A DNA stretch of 64,000 bases from an uncultured Clostridia bacterium (GCA_947585795.1 CANPXG010000005.1:1-64000); one strand, 5' to 3'. Shown: positions 31,013 to 40,763, numbered from the stretch's first letter. Notes: generated by a model not told the origin, from the letters alone. Numbers and translations: made by a program.

Positions 31013-32356
31013 ATGTTAAACTATTTTGAACACAATCTACCCGAAGCTGCACCGTTATACTTCACCGGTGACAAAGCAGGGCTAACGTGCGTTCTGACGC
31101 GTATTCATGCGCGTATGGAAAAGCTGAACGAGGCTTTAGCTTTAAGCAAAATGCCGGGAGAACAGTTTGCAACCGGTGCAAAAATACTCTTTAACTGCGA
31201 AGCGGATACCGGGGAACCTTTGTTGGACACCTTGAGCAGCGAGGGTATCGCAGCACAGGTAAAGGCAATTGCCGGCAACGCTAAGTACGAGCCAAGAGAA
31301 AACTGGGAAAACACCACGGTTGTAGTGGACACGGCGTTTTTAAGCAACGATGAGTGGGAAACTATCCGAGCAATCGGTATAGGTGGTTCAGACGCGGCAG
31401 TCACGATGGGTGTATCACCGTACCGTACAGAACAGGAGCTGTACCATGACAAGGTTGGGACAGTATTTAAGTTGCCCGAACAAGACACCGGTAAGGATTT
31501 CATATTTGAATACGGGCATAAGGTGGAGCCGTTGGTTATTGACGAGTTCTGCCGCAGAACAGGTGCGAAAGTAATTCCTGAAACTCGTATGTTCGCCAAG
31601 AAGGGTATGCCGTACATTACAGCGAACGTAGACGCATTTGTACGGATGCCGGACGGACGAATCTTCGTGTTTGAAGCCAAAACGACTACATCATTCAATA
31701 AAGACGCATGGCGAGATAACAAAGTGCCGGTACAATACATACCGCAGTGCAGACAGTATCTTGCAGTTATGGATGATGAACGGATCGCCGGTACATATAT
31801 CGGCTGTGTATATGGCAACACACCCAGTGATTTCGTCTGTGCATACATCGAACGCGATATGGACCGTGAGGCAGAACAGCTTGAAACAGAAACAGAGTTT
31901 TGGGAAGATTATGTTCTGACCGGGACAGAACCCGAACCGTCGGGCGACACGCAGAAGGATATTGAAATCATACGCAAAAAGACAGGTTATGCCGATAAGG
32001 ATTTACCGGCAATAGACTTGTGCGATGAAGACATAGCATCCATCCGCGAATATCTTGCGCTTGACGAAGAACGCAAGCTGCTTGAAAAGAAGGCGAAGAA
32101 CATCAAAGACCGCCAAGGACAGCTCAGTATTCCGCTGATAAACCGACTCGGTACAGCGGTCAGGGGTGTAATTTCGGCGGGTGACGACTCAATCTATGAA
32201 GTGTCATACGCGCCGCGTTCACGAACCAGTGTAGACACCGAAAAGCTGCGTTTGGCATATCCGTCACTGTATGACGAGATTGTAACGGTCAATCCCGAAA
32301 GCTCGCGTGTGTTCTCTATCAAGACGAAGAAAATCAAGAACAAGAAAATTGCGTAA
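31013..32356 (+). CDS. YqaJ-family phage recombination nuclease
   Basis: A 447-residue protein. After an unassigned first 100 residues comes a lambda-exonuclease/YqaJ domain with GIGGSD at 122-127, D207 (ITANVDAF) and E221-x-K223 (FEAKTT). It would chew one strand from double-strand ends to give single strands for the element's annealing protein and SSB. A helical region of about 120 residues follows. First gene behind copy 7; RecD2 is four genes on. Confidence 0.9.
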   Translation: MLNYFEHNLPEAAPLYFTGDKAGLTCVLTRIHARMEKLNEALALSKMPGEQFATGAKILFNCEADTGEPLLDTLSSEGIAAQVKAIAGNAKYEPRENWENTTVVVDTAFLSNDEWETIRAIGIGGSDAAVTMGVSPYRTEQELYHDKVGTVFKLPEQDTGKDFIFEYGHKVEPLVIDEFCRRTGAKVIPETRMFAKKGMPYITANVDAFVRMPDGRIFVFEAKTTTSFNKDAWRDNKVPVQYIPQCRQYLAVMDDERIAGTYIGCVYGNTPSDFVCAYIERDMDREAEQLETETEFWEDYVLTGTEPEPSGDTQKDIEIIRKKTGYADKDLPAIDLCDEDIASIREYLALDEERKLLEKKAKNIKDRQGQLSIPLINRLGTAVRGVISAGDDSIYEVSYAPRSRTSVDTEKLRLAYPSLYDEIVTVNPESSRVFSIKTKKIKNKKIA

Positions 32357-32372
32357 AGAAAGGAGTTAAGAG

Positions 32373-32594
32373 ATGAGTTTTGCAAGAGATGTTGCAACAA
32401 TGGAACATTGCAGGCTCAATCCGTATCATAGCCCGATACCCGATAAGACAATTATCGGGTATTGCGCTGTTTGCGAATGTGAAATCCACGATTATGAGAT
32501 GTATTATAACGTGGAGGGTACATTGGCATGTAATGATAGGGGCTGCATCAGTGAATATCTTTTCGACCATGTTGCAGAGAATTACAGGGAGTAA
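32373..32594 (+). CDS. Unknown small zinc-binding-type protein
   Basis: A 73-residue protein with CAVCECEI and ACNDRGC pairs typical of a small zinc fold. AAAGGAGTT precedes the start. Its place between the recombination nuclease and RecD2 suggests a DNA-related role, but that is only context. Confidence 0.65.
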   Translation: MSFARDVATMEHCRLNPYHSPIPDKTIIGYCAVCECEIHDYEMYYNVEGTLACNDRGCISEYLFDHVAENYRE

Positions 32595-32633
32595 AGCTTT
32601 TACAAAGAGAAAAAAACAGAAAGGAGAATGTAC

Positions 32634-32876
32634 ATGAAAGTCTATAAGGTCTTTATAAGATACCACGACCGATTGACTGTTAATATCATAAAGACCGATG
32701 ACATTTACCATGAAATCGGTAAGATATACTGTCAGAGTATGGAATCGATAAAGCGGATAGATTACAAAGAACTAAAAAGCCTTGATAGTTGCCCGATATA
32801 TGAACCGTGCTGTGAAGTATGTTTACAACAGTGCGGTAAATATTTGGCACAGGCAAGGAAGGAGGAGTGTATATGA
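32634..32876 (+). CDS. Unknown 80-residue protein
   Basis: A small protein with four C-terminal cysteines (CPIYEPCCEVCLQQC), probably metal-binding. ATG 32634 is chosen because ATG 32628 is too close to AAGGAG. The stop overlaps the next start (ATGA). Confidence 0.6.
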   Translation: MKVYKVFIRYHDRLTVNIIKTDDIYHEIGKIYCQSMESIKRIDYKELKSLDSCPIYEPCCEVCLQQCGKYLAQARKEECI

Positions 32877-33304
32877 AGATAATAACAAGCAAGGATTTTA
32901 TTGAAGGAGTAAGGGCAAAGGCAATAACATTAAGCCGTATATATGTTTGCTCACCGCTTCGGTCAAGGACTAAATCGGGGCAAACAGCCAATATGATATA
33001 TGCAAAGGATAAATGCAATGTGTTAAACGGCACATTCCGCGAAATCGGCGTTAAAGCATGGGCACCCCACGCTATTCTACCGACGCTGCTGGACGATGAC
33101 ATACCCGAAGAACGCAAGATTGCAATAGATTTTGGCTTAAAACTGCTCGAAATCAGCGATGTAATCTATGTTTTCGGTGAAAGGTTATCTGACGGTATGC
33201 GCGGTGAGATAAAATACGCCGTTGAACATGACAAAATGCTTATCGTTGAACCGAGCATTGAAAAAGCTGTACGCGTATATGTACACAGTATAGATAGGCG
33301 GTGA
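32873..33304 (+). CDS. Nucleoside 2-deoxyribosyltransferase-like protein (DUF4406 type)
   Basis: A 143-residue protein with IYVCSPLR, an NMIYAKDKCNVLNGTFREIG helix, APHAILPTLLDDDIPEER and LSDGMRGEIKYA. These match the Rossmann-like nucleoside 2-deoxyribosyltransferase/DUF4406 group common in phages. These proteins act on nucleosides or sense nucleotides; activity here is not shown. ATG 32873 overlaps the previous stop. Confidence 0.75.
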   Translation: MKIITSKDFIEGVRAKAITLSRIYVCSPLRSRTKSGQTANMIYAKDKCNVLNGTFREIGVKAWAPHAILPTLLDDDIPEERKIAIDFGLKLLEISDVIYVFGERLSDGMRGEIKYAVEHDKMLIVEPSIEKAVRVYVHSIDRR

Positions 33305-33309
33305 CGGCT

Positions 33310-35568
33310 ATGCTTGAAAGTATAACAGGTAAGAATACGTTTACCGTACATGACGGTGACGGCTATGCGGTATGTAAGTACCGGCTTAACAGCGGTGAAA
33401 CTGTTACCGTTGTAGGCAATGTCCCCACCATGCGCGATTTGAATGTTACCTGTTACGGCAACTGGGTAATTAACGCACGGTACGGACGACAGTTCAAATG
33501 TCAGCATTACGAAATGGTTAAGCCGACAGATGAAAAGGGTGTCATAGCGTATCTGTCATCGTTAAAATGCGGTGTAGGCAAGACGTGGGCGAAACGCATA
33601 TATAAAGAGTTCGGTAAGGAAACATGGGACATAATCGACAAGGAACCGGATAAGCTTATTACCATAAAAGGTTTTGGGCAAAAACGACTTGATAGCCTTG
33701 TAGCGAAGGTAAACGAAACACAGGTAGTCCGTTCGGTTATGTCAGCGTTTGCGGGAGTTATGGACATTTCCGTAAAGAAAGCTGAACAGATAGCTAAACA
33801 GTTCGGGCAGTCGGCGGTTAATATAATACAAAATCAGCCGTATCAGCTTATAGCGGTTAAAGGCTTAGGCTTTAAAACCGTTGAGATGATAGGCAAGCAC
33901 TTTAACGCCAGCCCGTGCGATCCGATGCGTATACGCGGTGCATTGTACTATGTCATAGAAGCAACCGAAGCGAAAGGCAGCACTTGTGTGCTAAAGACGA
34001 CGCTCATAAGCAAGACGTACAGCCTTTTAAATCGTGGTTATGCTCGTGACACGGTTACAAAAGACCAATGCGACACGGAAATACAGCGTTTAACGCTCGA
34101 GGGTAGGTTCGTGATAGAGCCGTACACGATTGATAATGTAACAAAAGAGCTCATTTACCGCGTCGAATCGTATAAAACGGAACAGTCCATTGCCGATAAT
34201 CTGTATAGGATAGCTCACGGCAAGCATAAGAAGTTCAAAGAAGAAGAGATAGAGAAGGAGCTGAACGAATACAGTAAGAAGCACAACTTTAAGTTAGCCG
34301 ATACGCAGAAGGAAGCCATAAAAACAGTACTAACCAATAAAATCACGGTTATAACAGGCGGTCCGGGTACAGGTAAGACAACCATAACCAAAACGTTGTT
34401 GGCAGTGTATAATAACCTGTTCACCTCAACCCCCAATATACTGTTAATGGCACCTACGGGCAGAGCAGCACGACGACTGGCAGAGTCAACCGAGCACGAG
34501 GCACGGACTATTCATTCACATATCGGCTATATTCCGAACGAATCGGGCGAAGGATATTCCGCAGTTAGCGAGTTGGACGCGGACATGATAATAGTTGATG
34601 AAACGTCCATGGTAGACCAGCATATCATGTCACTGCTGCTTAAAGCGGTACAGAACCATACACGCGTAGTGTTTATCGGTGACGCGAACCAATTACCTTC
34701 GGTCGGAAGCGGTAACGTTTTAGCCGATATAATAGCATCCAAGGAGATACCGGTCGTAAAGCTTAGGGTAGTGTTCAGGCAAGGTCAGCAAAGCCCTATC
34801 ATCAAAAATTCACGGGCTATCCTGAAAGGCGAAACCGAGCTTGAGTTTACCAACGACTTTTTCTATAAAGGCGTACAATCGGACATGAAAATACTATCCG
34901 AAGCGTGCAAGTTCTATGTTGCGTGCGTGAATAAGTTCGGCATGGACAATGTGGCGTTACTGACACCATTAAGGGAGAGGACACAGATTTCAGTTGCATC
35001 GTTTAACAAACAGCTACAGCATTATTTCAACCCGAAGCGGGACAATTCGCTAACACTTAAGATTCACGATACCGAGTTCCGTAAAGGTGACCGTATTATG
35101 CAGATAAAGAATACGGCAAATGCGCTGAACGGCGATATAGGGTATATCAAAGACATTGCATATGCGTTTGATCCGCATGACGAGAAAAACTTCTCAGTTG
35201 TTTGCTCGGTCGAGTTCAACGGCGACGGCAACGTCCTTAAATATACCAAAGAAGATATGAAGAATGTCATGTTGGCGTATGCTATGACGGTACATAAATC
35301 ACAGGGTAGTGAATATGAAACCGTTATCTTCATTTCGTCCGACTCGCATTCCATCATCTTACGCCGCGATTTGGTGTATACAGCTATAACACGCGCAGTT
35401 AAGAATGTAGCCATTATCGGTCAGAAACAGGCTTTAAACGACGCTATCATGAACAATAATACGGAAATGCGCTGCACATACCTTAAAAAGCGTATCAGAA
35501 ACGTTTTCGCGAAGAAGCAGCAGAAGAAGGGAGATGAACGTCATGCAGAACAACTTAGCGTGGGCTAA
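33310..35568 (+). CDS. recD2: RecD2-like SF1B helicase
   Basis: A 752-residue protein with an N-terminal OB-like part, helix-hairpin-helix repeats (TIKGFGQKRLD; AVKGLGFKTVE) and a superfamily 1 core: Walker A GGPGTGKTT with K356, Walker B MIIVDETS, AMTVHKSQGSEYE and TAITRAVKN. RecD2 moves 5' to 3' on DNA and works in repair and recombination outside RecBCD. Start ATG 33310 follows a weak AGGCGGTG site. The next gene starts inside its end. Confidence 0.92.
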   Translation: MLESITGKNTFTVHDGDGYAVCKYRLNSGETVTVVGNVPTMRDLNVTCYGNWVINARYGRQFKCQHYEMVKPTDEKGVIAYLSSLKCGVGKTWAKRIYKEFGKETWDIIDKEPDKLITIKGFGQKRLDSLVAKVNETQVVRSVMSAFAGVMDISVKKAEQIAKQFGQSAVNIIQNQPYQLIAVKGLGFKTVEMIGKHFNASPCDPMRIRGALYYVIEATEAKGSTCVLKTTLISKTYSLLNRGYARDTVTKDQCDTEIQRLTLEGRFVIEPYTIDNVTKELIYRVESYKTEQSIADNLYRIAHGKHKKFKEEEIEKELNEYSKKHNFKLADTQKEAIKTVLTNKITVITGGPGTGKTTITKTLLAVYNNLFTSTPNILLMAPTGRAARRLAESTEHEARTIHSHIGYIPNESGEGYSAVSELDADMIIVDETSMVDQHIMSLLLKAVQNHTRVVFIGDANQLPSVGSGNVLADIIASKEIPVVKLRVVFRQGQQSPIIKNSRAILKGETELEFTNDFFYKGVQSDMKILSEACKFYVACVNKFGMDNVALLTPLRERTQISVASFNKQLQHYFNPKRDNSLTLKIHDTEFRKGDRIMQIKNTANALNGDIGYIKDIAYAFDPHDEKNFSVVCSVEFNGDGNVLKYTKEDMKNVMLAYAMTVHKSQGSEYETVIFISSDSHSIILRRDLVYTAITRAVKNVAIIGQKQALNDAIMNNNTEMRCTYLKKRIRNVFAKKQQKKGDERHAEQLSVG

Positions 35569-35956
35569 CCCTGCTGGTTCATGCCCCAAGAATCAACGTA
35601 TAAGTCTGAACGGAACCGTATATAGCTTGGTGTGGACGGTTCATGCCGCACATCGGGCAGAGTACAGGAAATGTACCGGTTCCATCGTGATTAACGCATT
35701 CATCAAAAACTTCCTGACGGACATAGCTAAGACGAAAGAGTTTAATGACGCAAGCGGATATGTCACTATCCGTGACTTTAAAACGTACACGTTTGCAGTC
35801 ATTCACATCAACAAAGTATCAAAGTGCATCATGGTTATAACCTGTGGCGACGTGATGAAAATCAATCCGCAAAACGGTGACGTTGTTATTCAACGTGATA
35901 ACGACGGTAAATTATCATGCTACACATGGAAAAAACCATGCACTAAACATCAATAA
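35543..35956 (+). CDS. Unknown 137-residue protein
   Basis: Overlaps the RecD2 end by 26 bases. A beta-rich protein with HAAHRAEYRKCTGSIVINAF and INPQNGDVVIQRDNDGKLSC. ATG 35543 fits the AGAAGGGAG site better than ATG 35534. No family recognised; a strong terminator follows. Confidence 0.6.
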   Translation: MQNNLAWANPAGSCPKNQRISLNGTVYSLVWTVHAAHRAEYRKCTGSIVINAFIKNFLTDIAKTKEFNDASGYVTIRDFKTYTFAVIHINKVSKCIMVITCGDVMKINPQNGDVVIQRDNDGKLSCYTWKKPCTKHQ

Positions 35957-35963
35957 CTAAACA

Positions 35964-36011
35964 ATATCCCATAAGGCAAGCGTATGCCTGCTTTATGGGA
36001 TAATTTTTTTA
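35964..36011 (+). terminator. Rho-independent terminator
   Basis: TATCCCATAA pairs with TTATGGGATA around an inner GGCAAGC/GCCTGC-type stem, followed by seven T. It ends the recombination operon. Confidence 0.9.
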
Positions 36012-36097
36012 TAACCGAAGTGCCTTTTTTGTGATTTTTAGATATGTATATATATGAGAGGGTTGAAATCATACAGTTTTGAAAGCAGGTGACGAAG

Positions 36098-38263
36098 ATG
36101 ATATTGGTTATAGCAGAAAAGCCGGTATTGGCACGAGCCATAGCCGAAGCAATACCGGGAACGGCACAGAATAAGGACGCGTGTATATATAAAGGTGATT
36201 ATATTATTACATGGCTGTACGGGCATATCCTTGAGTTAAAGGAGCCAAAAGACTACGATGAGAGCTATAAGCATTGGGATGTAAACGCACTGCCGATATA
36301 TTTCCCCGACTGGCAGTTAAAAATCCCCGAGGATACCGGTAAAGGTATCAGTAAGAAGTCGCGTGTCAATCAGATAGGCAAGCTCCTAAAACAAGCCGAT
36401 ATGGTTATTCATGCAGGGGATCCGGACGATGAAGGTCAAGTCCTTGTTGATGAGCTGCTGCGTTGGCACAAATACACGGGTAAAGTTATGCGTCTTAACA
36501 CGGCAAATACCACAAAGGCAGCGTTGAAAAAGGCATTGAATAATATGACCGACAACAAAAATCACGAGAATTACGGGTGGTCGGCATATGCGCGGAGTGT
36601 TGCCGATTTAATGGTCGGTGTTAATCTGACCGTGTTGTTTACTTGCAAGAACAATACATTACTGACCGTAGGGCGTGTTCAAACTCCAACGTTGGGCTTG
36701 GTGGTTAATCGTGATAAAATCATCGAGGGACACATTAAGCAGAAATACTATGAGGTTTTTTGCAAGCTCGATATAGACGGTAAATCCGTTCCTGCTCGGT
36801 ATGTCCCGAACAAAGCGGATCCGGCACTGGTCGAAGGTCGTATTATATCCGCTAATTATGCCAAAACCATACGCGATAAGCTTATAGGTCGGTATTTCAC
36901 AGGGATACATATCAGCAAGAAAAAAGTTAAAGAACAGCCGCCTTTGCCGTTTAACTTAGTCAAGCTTCAGTCATATTGCAGCGGGCATTTTAACTATTCG
37001 CCGCAGCAGGTTCTTGATATAACACAATCGCTGAGAGATAACCATAAGGCTATCACATATAACCGTAGTGACTGTCAATACTTATCCGACGAGCATTTTG
37101 ACGAAGCTAAAGACGTTTTGGCGGCGGTAGTGCAGAACATACAGTATTCACCGGCAGAATTAGATCCGAACATCAAATCACGGTGCTTTAACAGTTCCAA
37201 GATTTCCGCGCACTTTGCGATTATCCCGACAGATGAACGAATAGACATGAACAAGCTGTCAACAGAGGAGCGTAACGTGTATTTGGCGATATGTAAGTAT
37301 TATCTCGCTCAGTTCTTGCCAAACGCCGTAAAGGAAACGACAAACCTGAAAATCGACCTTGGTAACGGCGCGGCGATAGAGTCCGTTTCAACTATTATCA
37401 TATCGCCGGGGTACAGGGCAATATTCAGAGAAGTAAAAAAAGACGCATCATCAGACCTAAGCCTAATCGATCCGGAGACATATCAGGGTACAGCCACAGC
37501 CGCAGAGGTAGCCGAAAAAGAAACAAAACCTCCGTCAAGGTATACCAAAGCTTCATTGAACGAGGATATGACATGTATCTCAAAGTATGTTACAGATCCG
37601 CGCATAAAACAGCTTCTATTATCAAAAGACGACGGGAAAGAGGGCGAAAAAGGTTCCATAGGTACTTCAGCTACCCGAAGCGGAATAATAGAGAACCTTA
37701 TCAAGCGCGGTTTTCTGGAAGAACGCGGCAAAAAGCTCATATCTACACCGTTAGGTCGAGAATTGTACAGAATACTGCCTGATGAGTTCAAAAAAGCCGA
37801 TTTAACGGCAGAATGGTGGGAAATTCAAGAGGAAATACGCGAGGGAAGGAAACCATACAAGACACTGATTGAAAGTGTTTTAAAGGCAATTACGGGCGTT
37901 GTACATGACGCTGACAGCTATCCTCGGATAGATAACAGTATCATTCCTTCGCGGGATAATAGGGCGGTGCTCGGTAAGTGCCCAAGATGCGGCGGTAATG
38001 TTATCGAAACAGCATCAAGTTTCTGCTGTGCCAACTGGAAAAGCGGTTGTAAGTTTGCAATATGGAAAAAGAGCAAAACCAAGCTGTTTGCAGATGTAAA
38101 ATTCACACCCACAGTTGTAAAAAAACTGTTAGCGGGTAAATCTGTAAAGATGAAGAACTTGACAAGCAATCAGGGTAAAAAGTTCGAAGCCAACGTAAGA
38201 CTAAAGAATGAACCTAACAGCCAATACAGTTCGGAATTTGAGCTTAAATTTCCTAAAAAGTAA
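36098..38263 (+). CDS. topB: DNA topoisomerase III (type IA)
   Basis: A 721-residue type IA topoisomerase: TOPRIM domain (about 1-135, MILVIAEKP and HAGDPDDEGQ), TVGRVQTPTLG, catalytic Y321 in AITYNRSDCQYL, and C-terminal zinc-binding and repair-topoisomerase-like domain (CPRCGGN...GCKFAIWK). It decatenates and relaxes DNA, needed for replicating or transferring a large element. ATG 36098 is preferred to an upstream GTG. Its upstream region has no repeated leader. Confidence 0.93.
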   Translation: MILVIAEKPVLARAIAEAIPGTAQNKDACIYKGDYIITWLYGHILELKEPKDYDESYKHWDVNALPIYFPDWQLKIPEDTGKGISKKSRVNQIGKLLKQADMVIHAGDPDDEGQVLVDELLRWHKYTGKVMRLNTANTTKAALKKALNNMTDNKNHENYGWSAYARSVADLMVGVNLTVLFTCKNNTLLTVGRVQTPTLGLVVNRDKIIEGHIKQKYYEVFCKLDIDGKSVPARYVPNKADPALVEGRIISANYAKTIRDKLIGRYFTGIHISKKKVKEQPPLPFNLVKLQSYCSGHFNYSPQQVLDITQSLRDNHKAITYNRSDCQYLSDEHFDEAKDVLAAVVQNIQYSPAELDPNIKSRCFNSSKISAHFAIIPTDERIDMNKLSTEERNVYLAICKYYLAQFLPNAVKETTNLKIDLGNGAAIESVSTIIISPGYRAIFREVKKDASSDLSLIDPETYQGTATAAEVAEKETKPPSRYTKASLNEDMTCISKYVTDPRIKQLLLSKDDGKEGEKGSIGTSATRSGIIENLIKRGFLEERGKKLISTPLGRELYRILPDEFKKADLTAEWWEIQEEIREGRKPYKTLIESVLKAITGVVHDADSYPRIDNSIIPSRDNRAVLGKCPRCGGNVIETASSFCCANWKSGCKFAIWKKSKTKLFADVKFTPTVVKKLLAGKSVKMKNLTSNQGKKFEANVRLKNEPNSQYSSEFELKFPKK

Positions 38264-38267
38264 TTTA

Positions 38268-38506
38268 AAAAAATCGCTTGACAAGGAGTATGAGTATGGT
38301 ATAATTAAACTAAGATATATGAAGATTTTATCTAAAAAGAGGAAAAGTGTATACTTTTCCTCTTTTTTATTTACCAAGTTACAAGACAGGGAATTATTGA
38401 CGAATAATTTTCTACCTTTTTATTTATACAACTAACATTGCCCGCCGTCAAGCGATACGGCTTTAAATATATATATTAAACGGTTTTTATTAAGGAGGAA
38501 GAAACA
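38268..38506 (+). promoter_or_regulatory. Repeated promoter-terminator leader, copy 8
   Basis: TTGACA 38278-38283, 16-bp spacer, TATAAT 38300-38305, ATGAAG 38319. Hairpin 1 AAAGAGGAAAAGT/ACTTTTCCTCTTT (38337-38366) with a six-T run. Hairpin 2 CAGGGAATTATT/AATAATTTTCTA (38387-38414) before CCTTTTT. Hairpin 3 GCCGT/ACGGC (about 38444-38461). The start lies only five bases after the topB stop. Confidence 0.93.
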
Positions 38507-38647
38507 ATGAAAAAGACAATTGAACAGAAGCAACTGCACAAAATGCTGAAGCACGTCTTTAAGCAACTCGAAAAAGGCGAAAAAGGAACAGCATATATAA
38601 GACTGTTAGACGACGTGCATAGCGTAAACATTCAAATAGGAATTTAA
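38507..38647 (+). CDS. Small basic protein
   Basis: A 46-residue frame, MKKTIEQKQLHKMLKHVFKQ then LEKGEKGTAY, starting after TAAGGAGGAAGAAACA at the end of leader copy 8. Lysine-rich with a helical first half. First in the SSB operon; its end carries the ribosome site of the next gene. No family recognised. Confidence 0.65.
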   Translation: MKKTIEQKQLHKMLKHVFKQLEKGEKGTAYIRLLDDVHSVNIQIGI

Positions 38648-38658
38648 GGAGGAATAAA

Positions 38659-39132
38659 ATGATAAAGATGTTTGATGTAAATTCAGACCGCCCGAAGTTA
38701 AACGCCGCAGCGAATGTAATATTTACGATATTTACCGCACTTATGGTAATATCGTCGATATTCTGCCTTATAAAGGCTCTCATTTATCCCATAAATGTAC
38801 TGAACTTTATATATCTCGGCATTTATATAACGGCTAATGTTTTTGGCGTTATACTCATTCTTATACAGGATTTATTAACGCTTAAACAAGATGAGATAGA
38901 CGGTATTGATGAAGATAGGTTTATTAAAGGCTTTGTGAGTATTTTCGGTGAAAGTCGTATTGGCTATATACTCATACTTGTCTTTGGATTTTCAATTTTC
39001 CTATTCCCATCACATGATGTCCAGAACATATTTGAGATTATATTGATATTTGTCCAGTATGCGACGATTATGTCAACCATGCTCGTAGAGGCGCGGAAAT
39101 ATACAGAAAGAAATGCAGAAAGGAGTTTTTAA
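38659..39132 (+). CDS. Unknown membrane protein
   Basis: A 157-residue protein with four predicted membrane segments (about 20-40, 45-68, 100-118, 122-142) and a charged loop (LKQDEIDGIDEDRF). It is the only membrane protein in the SSB unit. No family recognised. Confidence 0.65.
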   Translation: MIKMFDVNSDRPKLNAAANVIFTIFTALMVISSIFCLIKALIYPINVLNFIYLGIYITANVFGVILILIQDLLTLKQDEIDGIDEDRFIKGFVSIFGESRIGYILILVFGFSIFLFPSHDVQNIFEIILIFVQYATIMSTMLVEARKYTERNAERSF

Positions 39133-39133
39133 C

Positions 39134-39178
39134 ATGACGGAAAGAACCGTAGATATTGTCATATCGGGATTTGTTTAG
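39134..39178 (+). CDS. 14-residue peptide or gene remnant
   Basis: MTERTVDIVISGFV follows AAAGGAGTTTTTAAC with correct spacing, then stops. It may be a real leader peptide or the remains of a gene cut short. The 60 bases after it hold only the SSB ribosome site. Confidence 0.3.
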   Translation: MTERTVDIVISGFV

Positions 39179-39238
39179 CCGTCTGCTGAACACATTCCAT
39201 ATAACATATACAAACAAGTTTTTTAAGGAGGAATAATC

Positions 39239-39850
39239 ATGAATAACAACAAAAAGAATTACACGTTTATAAACGTAGTTACAGCAAACAAGACAAACGG
39301 CACATTTTATGCCATCACAGTGAACGGAATCGCTTTCAGATTCGATCGTCAGCAGACATCTGACGGAAAGCAGGTAATCACAGCGACGATGCCGATTAAC
39401 GGACGCGCGAAGAGCATTAACAAGCTGCTCGGAACGAATTTCGGCGATGAAGATACGATATGGGCGCGCATCAACATATGGGATAAGAACGCAGAGCGTT
39501 TTGCCAAGATGATGAATGCGTACCACAACCCTGAAAAGGTGCGCCTGACGGTTGTAGGCACACTTTCCAAGAACGCGTATACAAAACAGGACGGCACGCA
39601 GGCTGAGGTTGTGAATATCAACGTACAGAACTGGGACCTTTTATGGGCTCCCAAGACGAATAATAATGATAATAACAATACGCCCGCAAACAACACAAAC
39701 GCCGGTCAGAATCAGACACCCGCGAATCCGGCAAACGACAATCAAACTGACTTTGGCGATATTGCCGGCTTCGGTGATGATTTCGGCGGCGACTTCGACG
39801 ACGACGGTTTTGTAAACATCGACGGTTCGGAAGACGACATCCCGTGGTAA
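39239..39850 (+). CDS. ssb: Single-stranded DNA-binding protein
   Basis: A 203-residue SSB-like protein: a divergent OB-fold region (about 5-145), an Asn/Thr/Pro-rich linker and an acidic C-terminal tail ending SEDDIPW, the tip that recruits replication proteins (bacterial DDIPF type). It coats single strands from the YqaJ nuclease or during replication. AAGGAGGAA precedes the start. Confidence 0.82.
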   Translation: MNNNKKNYTFINVVTANKTNGTFYAITVNGIAFRFDRQQTSDGKQVITATMPINGRAKSINKLLGTNFGDEDTIWARINIWDKNAERFAKMMNAYHNPEKVRLTVVGTLSKNAYTKQDGTQAEVVNINVQNWDLLWAPKTNNNDNNNTPANNTNAGQNQTPANPANDNQTDFGDIAGFGDDFGGDFDDDGFVNIDGSEDDIPW

Positions 39851-39857
39851 ACCAACA

Positions 39858-39892
39858 AAAATACTGACACTTCGGTGTCGGTATTTTTTTTG
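39858..39892 (+). terminator. Rho-independent terminator
   Basis: AATACTGACAC-TTCG-GTGTCGGTATT with a T run, a classic TTCG tetraloop terminator right after ssb and right before leader copy 9. Confidence 0.93.
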
Positions 39893-39895
39893 TGA

Positions 39896-40101
39896 AAAAA
39901 TCGCTTGACATGGCGAATGGGTGTGATATAATTAAACCAAGAGATATGAAGAATGCATATTAAAAGAGGGAAAGTGTGTGCTTTTCCTCTTTTTTTTTAT
40001 TTTCAAGTTGCAAACAGCGATAGATTATTAAGTAGATCTGTCGCTGTTTGCTTTTTCATATCTTAAGTAGCTAAAAATTTTTTATGGAAGGAGATATGTT
40101 T
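39896..40101 (+). promoter_or_regulatory. Repeated promoter-terminator leader, copy 9
   Basis: TTGACA 39905-39910, 16-bp spacer, TATAAT 39927-39932, ATGAAG 39946 (MKNAY-stop). Hairpin 1 AAAGAGGGAAAG/CTTTTCCTCTTT (39963-39993) plus T run. Hairpin 2 AAACAGCGATAGAT/ATCTGTCGCTGTTT (40012-40048), then GCTTTTT. GGAAGGAG is the ribosome site. Confidence 0.9.
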
Positions 40102-40389
40102 ATGAAGCTAACGAACAACGAAAAGGCTAAAATCAAGAAGATTGCTGCAGAGTATAAGGACGTGTATGTAAAAGAAGGGGCAAAGGCATATGTCGCAAGA
40201 TATATACACGATTTTACGAGCGGTCCTTTATCTCATGCGGAGTCGTTTTTGGCACAGAAGCTGTCCGATATATACCTCGCATTTGTAGACGGTATATATA
40301 CAAGGCAGGAAGCAACAAGCAAGCAAAACGCCCTGCTCAACGGCGCAGAAGTTGAGCAGGGAGAAATTGTTGGGCTGAAAGCAGCGTAG
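40102..40389 (+). CDS. Unknown 95-residue protein
   Basis: First gene of the NrdD operon. A helical, lysine-rich start (MKLTNNEKAKIKKIAAEYKD) and a C-terminal helix. ATG 40102 lies 8 bases after GGAAGGAG, better than ATG 40096 or 40084. No family recognised. Confidence 0.6.
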   Translation: MKLTNNEKAKIKKIAAEYKDVYVKEGAKAYVARYIHDFTSGPLSHAESFLAQKLSDIYLAFVDGIYTRQEATSKQNALLNGAEVEQGEIVGLKAA

Positions 40390-40411
40390 TTTTTATTAAG
40401 GAGGAATTTAT

Positions 40412-40750
40412 ATGAATAAAGCAACGGCAGATCTGTTACAGATTATAAAAGAAAATCCCGATTTACCGATTGTACCTATAGTAGACGCTGAAATTGTAGA
40501 TGACGACTATGGTCGCTATTTGGGAGCTTGGGGTGGCGCATACGTTGACGAGTACATTGTAGGTAAATACTACGATGACCGCGTTATATTCAAGAGCGAC
40601 AACGATGTATTTAACGCACTCGAACATTGTATGAGCCACGAAAAGTTTGAGGCACTGCCGGACGATGAGGAGAAGTGCAGACCTTATTACGACAATCTCC
40701 CGTGGGTGAAGGCTATTATCGTATACATCAACAAGGTCGATGAAAACTAA
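40412..40750 (+). CDS. Unknown 112-residue protein
   Basis: An acidic alpha/beta protein (LPIVPIVDAEIVDDDYGRYL) with aromatic residues. The upstream GTTTTTATTAAGGAGGA matches the 3' end of the repeated leaders without the promoter part. No family recognised. Confidence 0.6.
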   Translation: MNKATADLLQIIKENPDLPIVPIVDAEIVDDDYGRYLGAWGGAYVDEYIVGKYYDDRVIFKSDNDVFNALEHCMSHEKFEALPDDEEKCRPYYDNLPWVKAIIVYINKVDEN

Positions 40751-40763
40751 AAGGAGGCAAGCC

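Noticed and set aside
38319-38435. Frame from the leader ATGAAG through hairpins 1 and 2 as a real protein
   Set aside because: Frame length varies sharply between copies (from 3 codons upward) and its sequence is dictated by the stems, so it is not treated as a conserved protein; the ATGAAG itself is reported as a finding.
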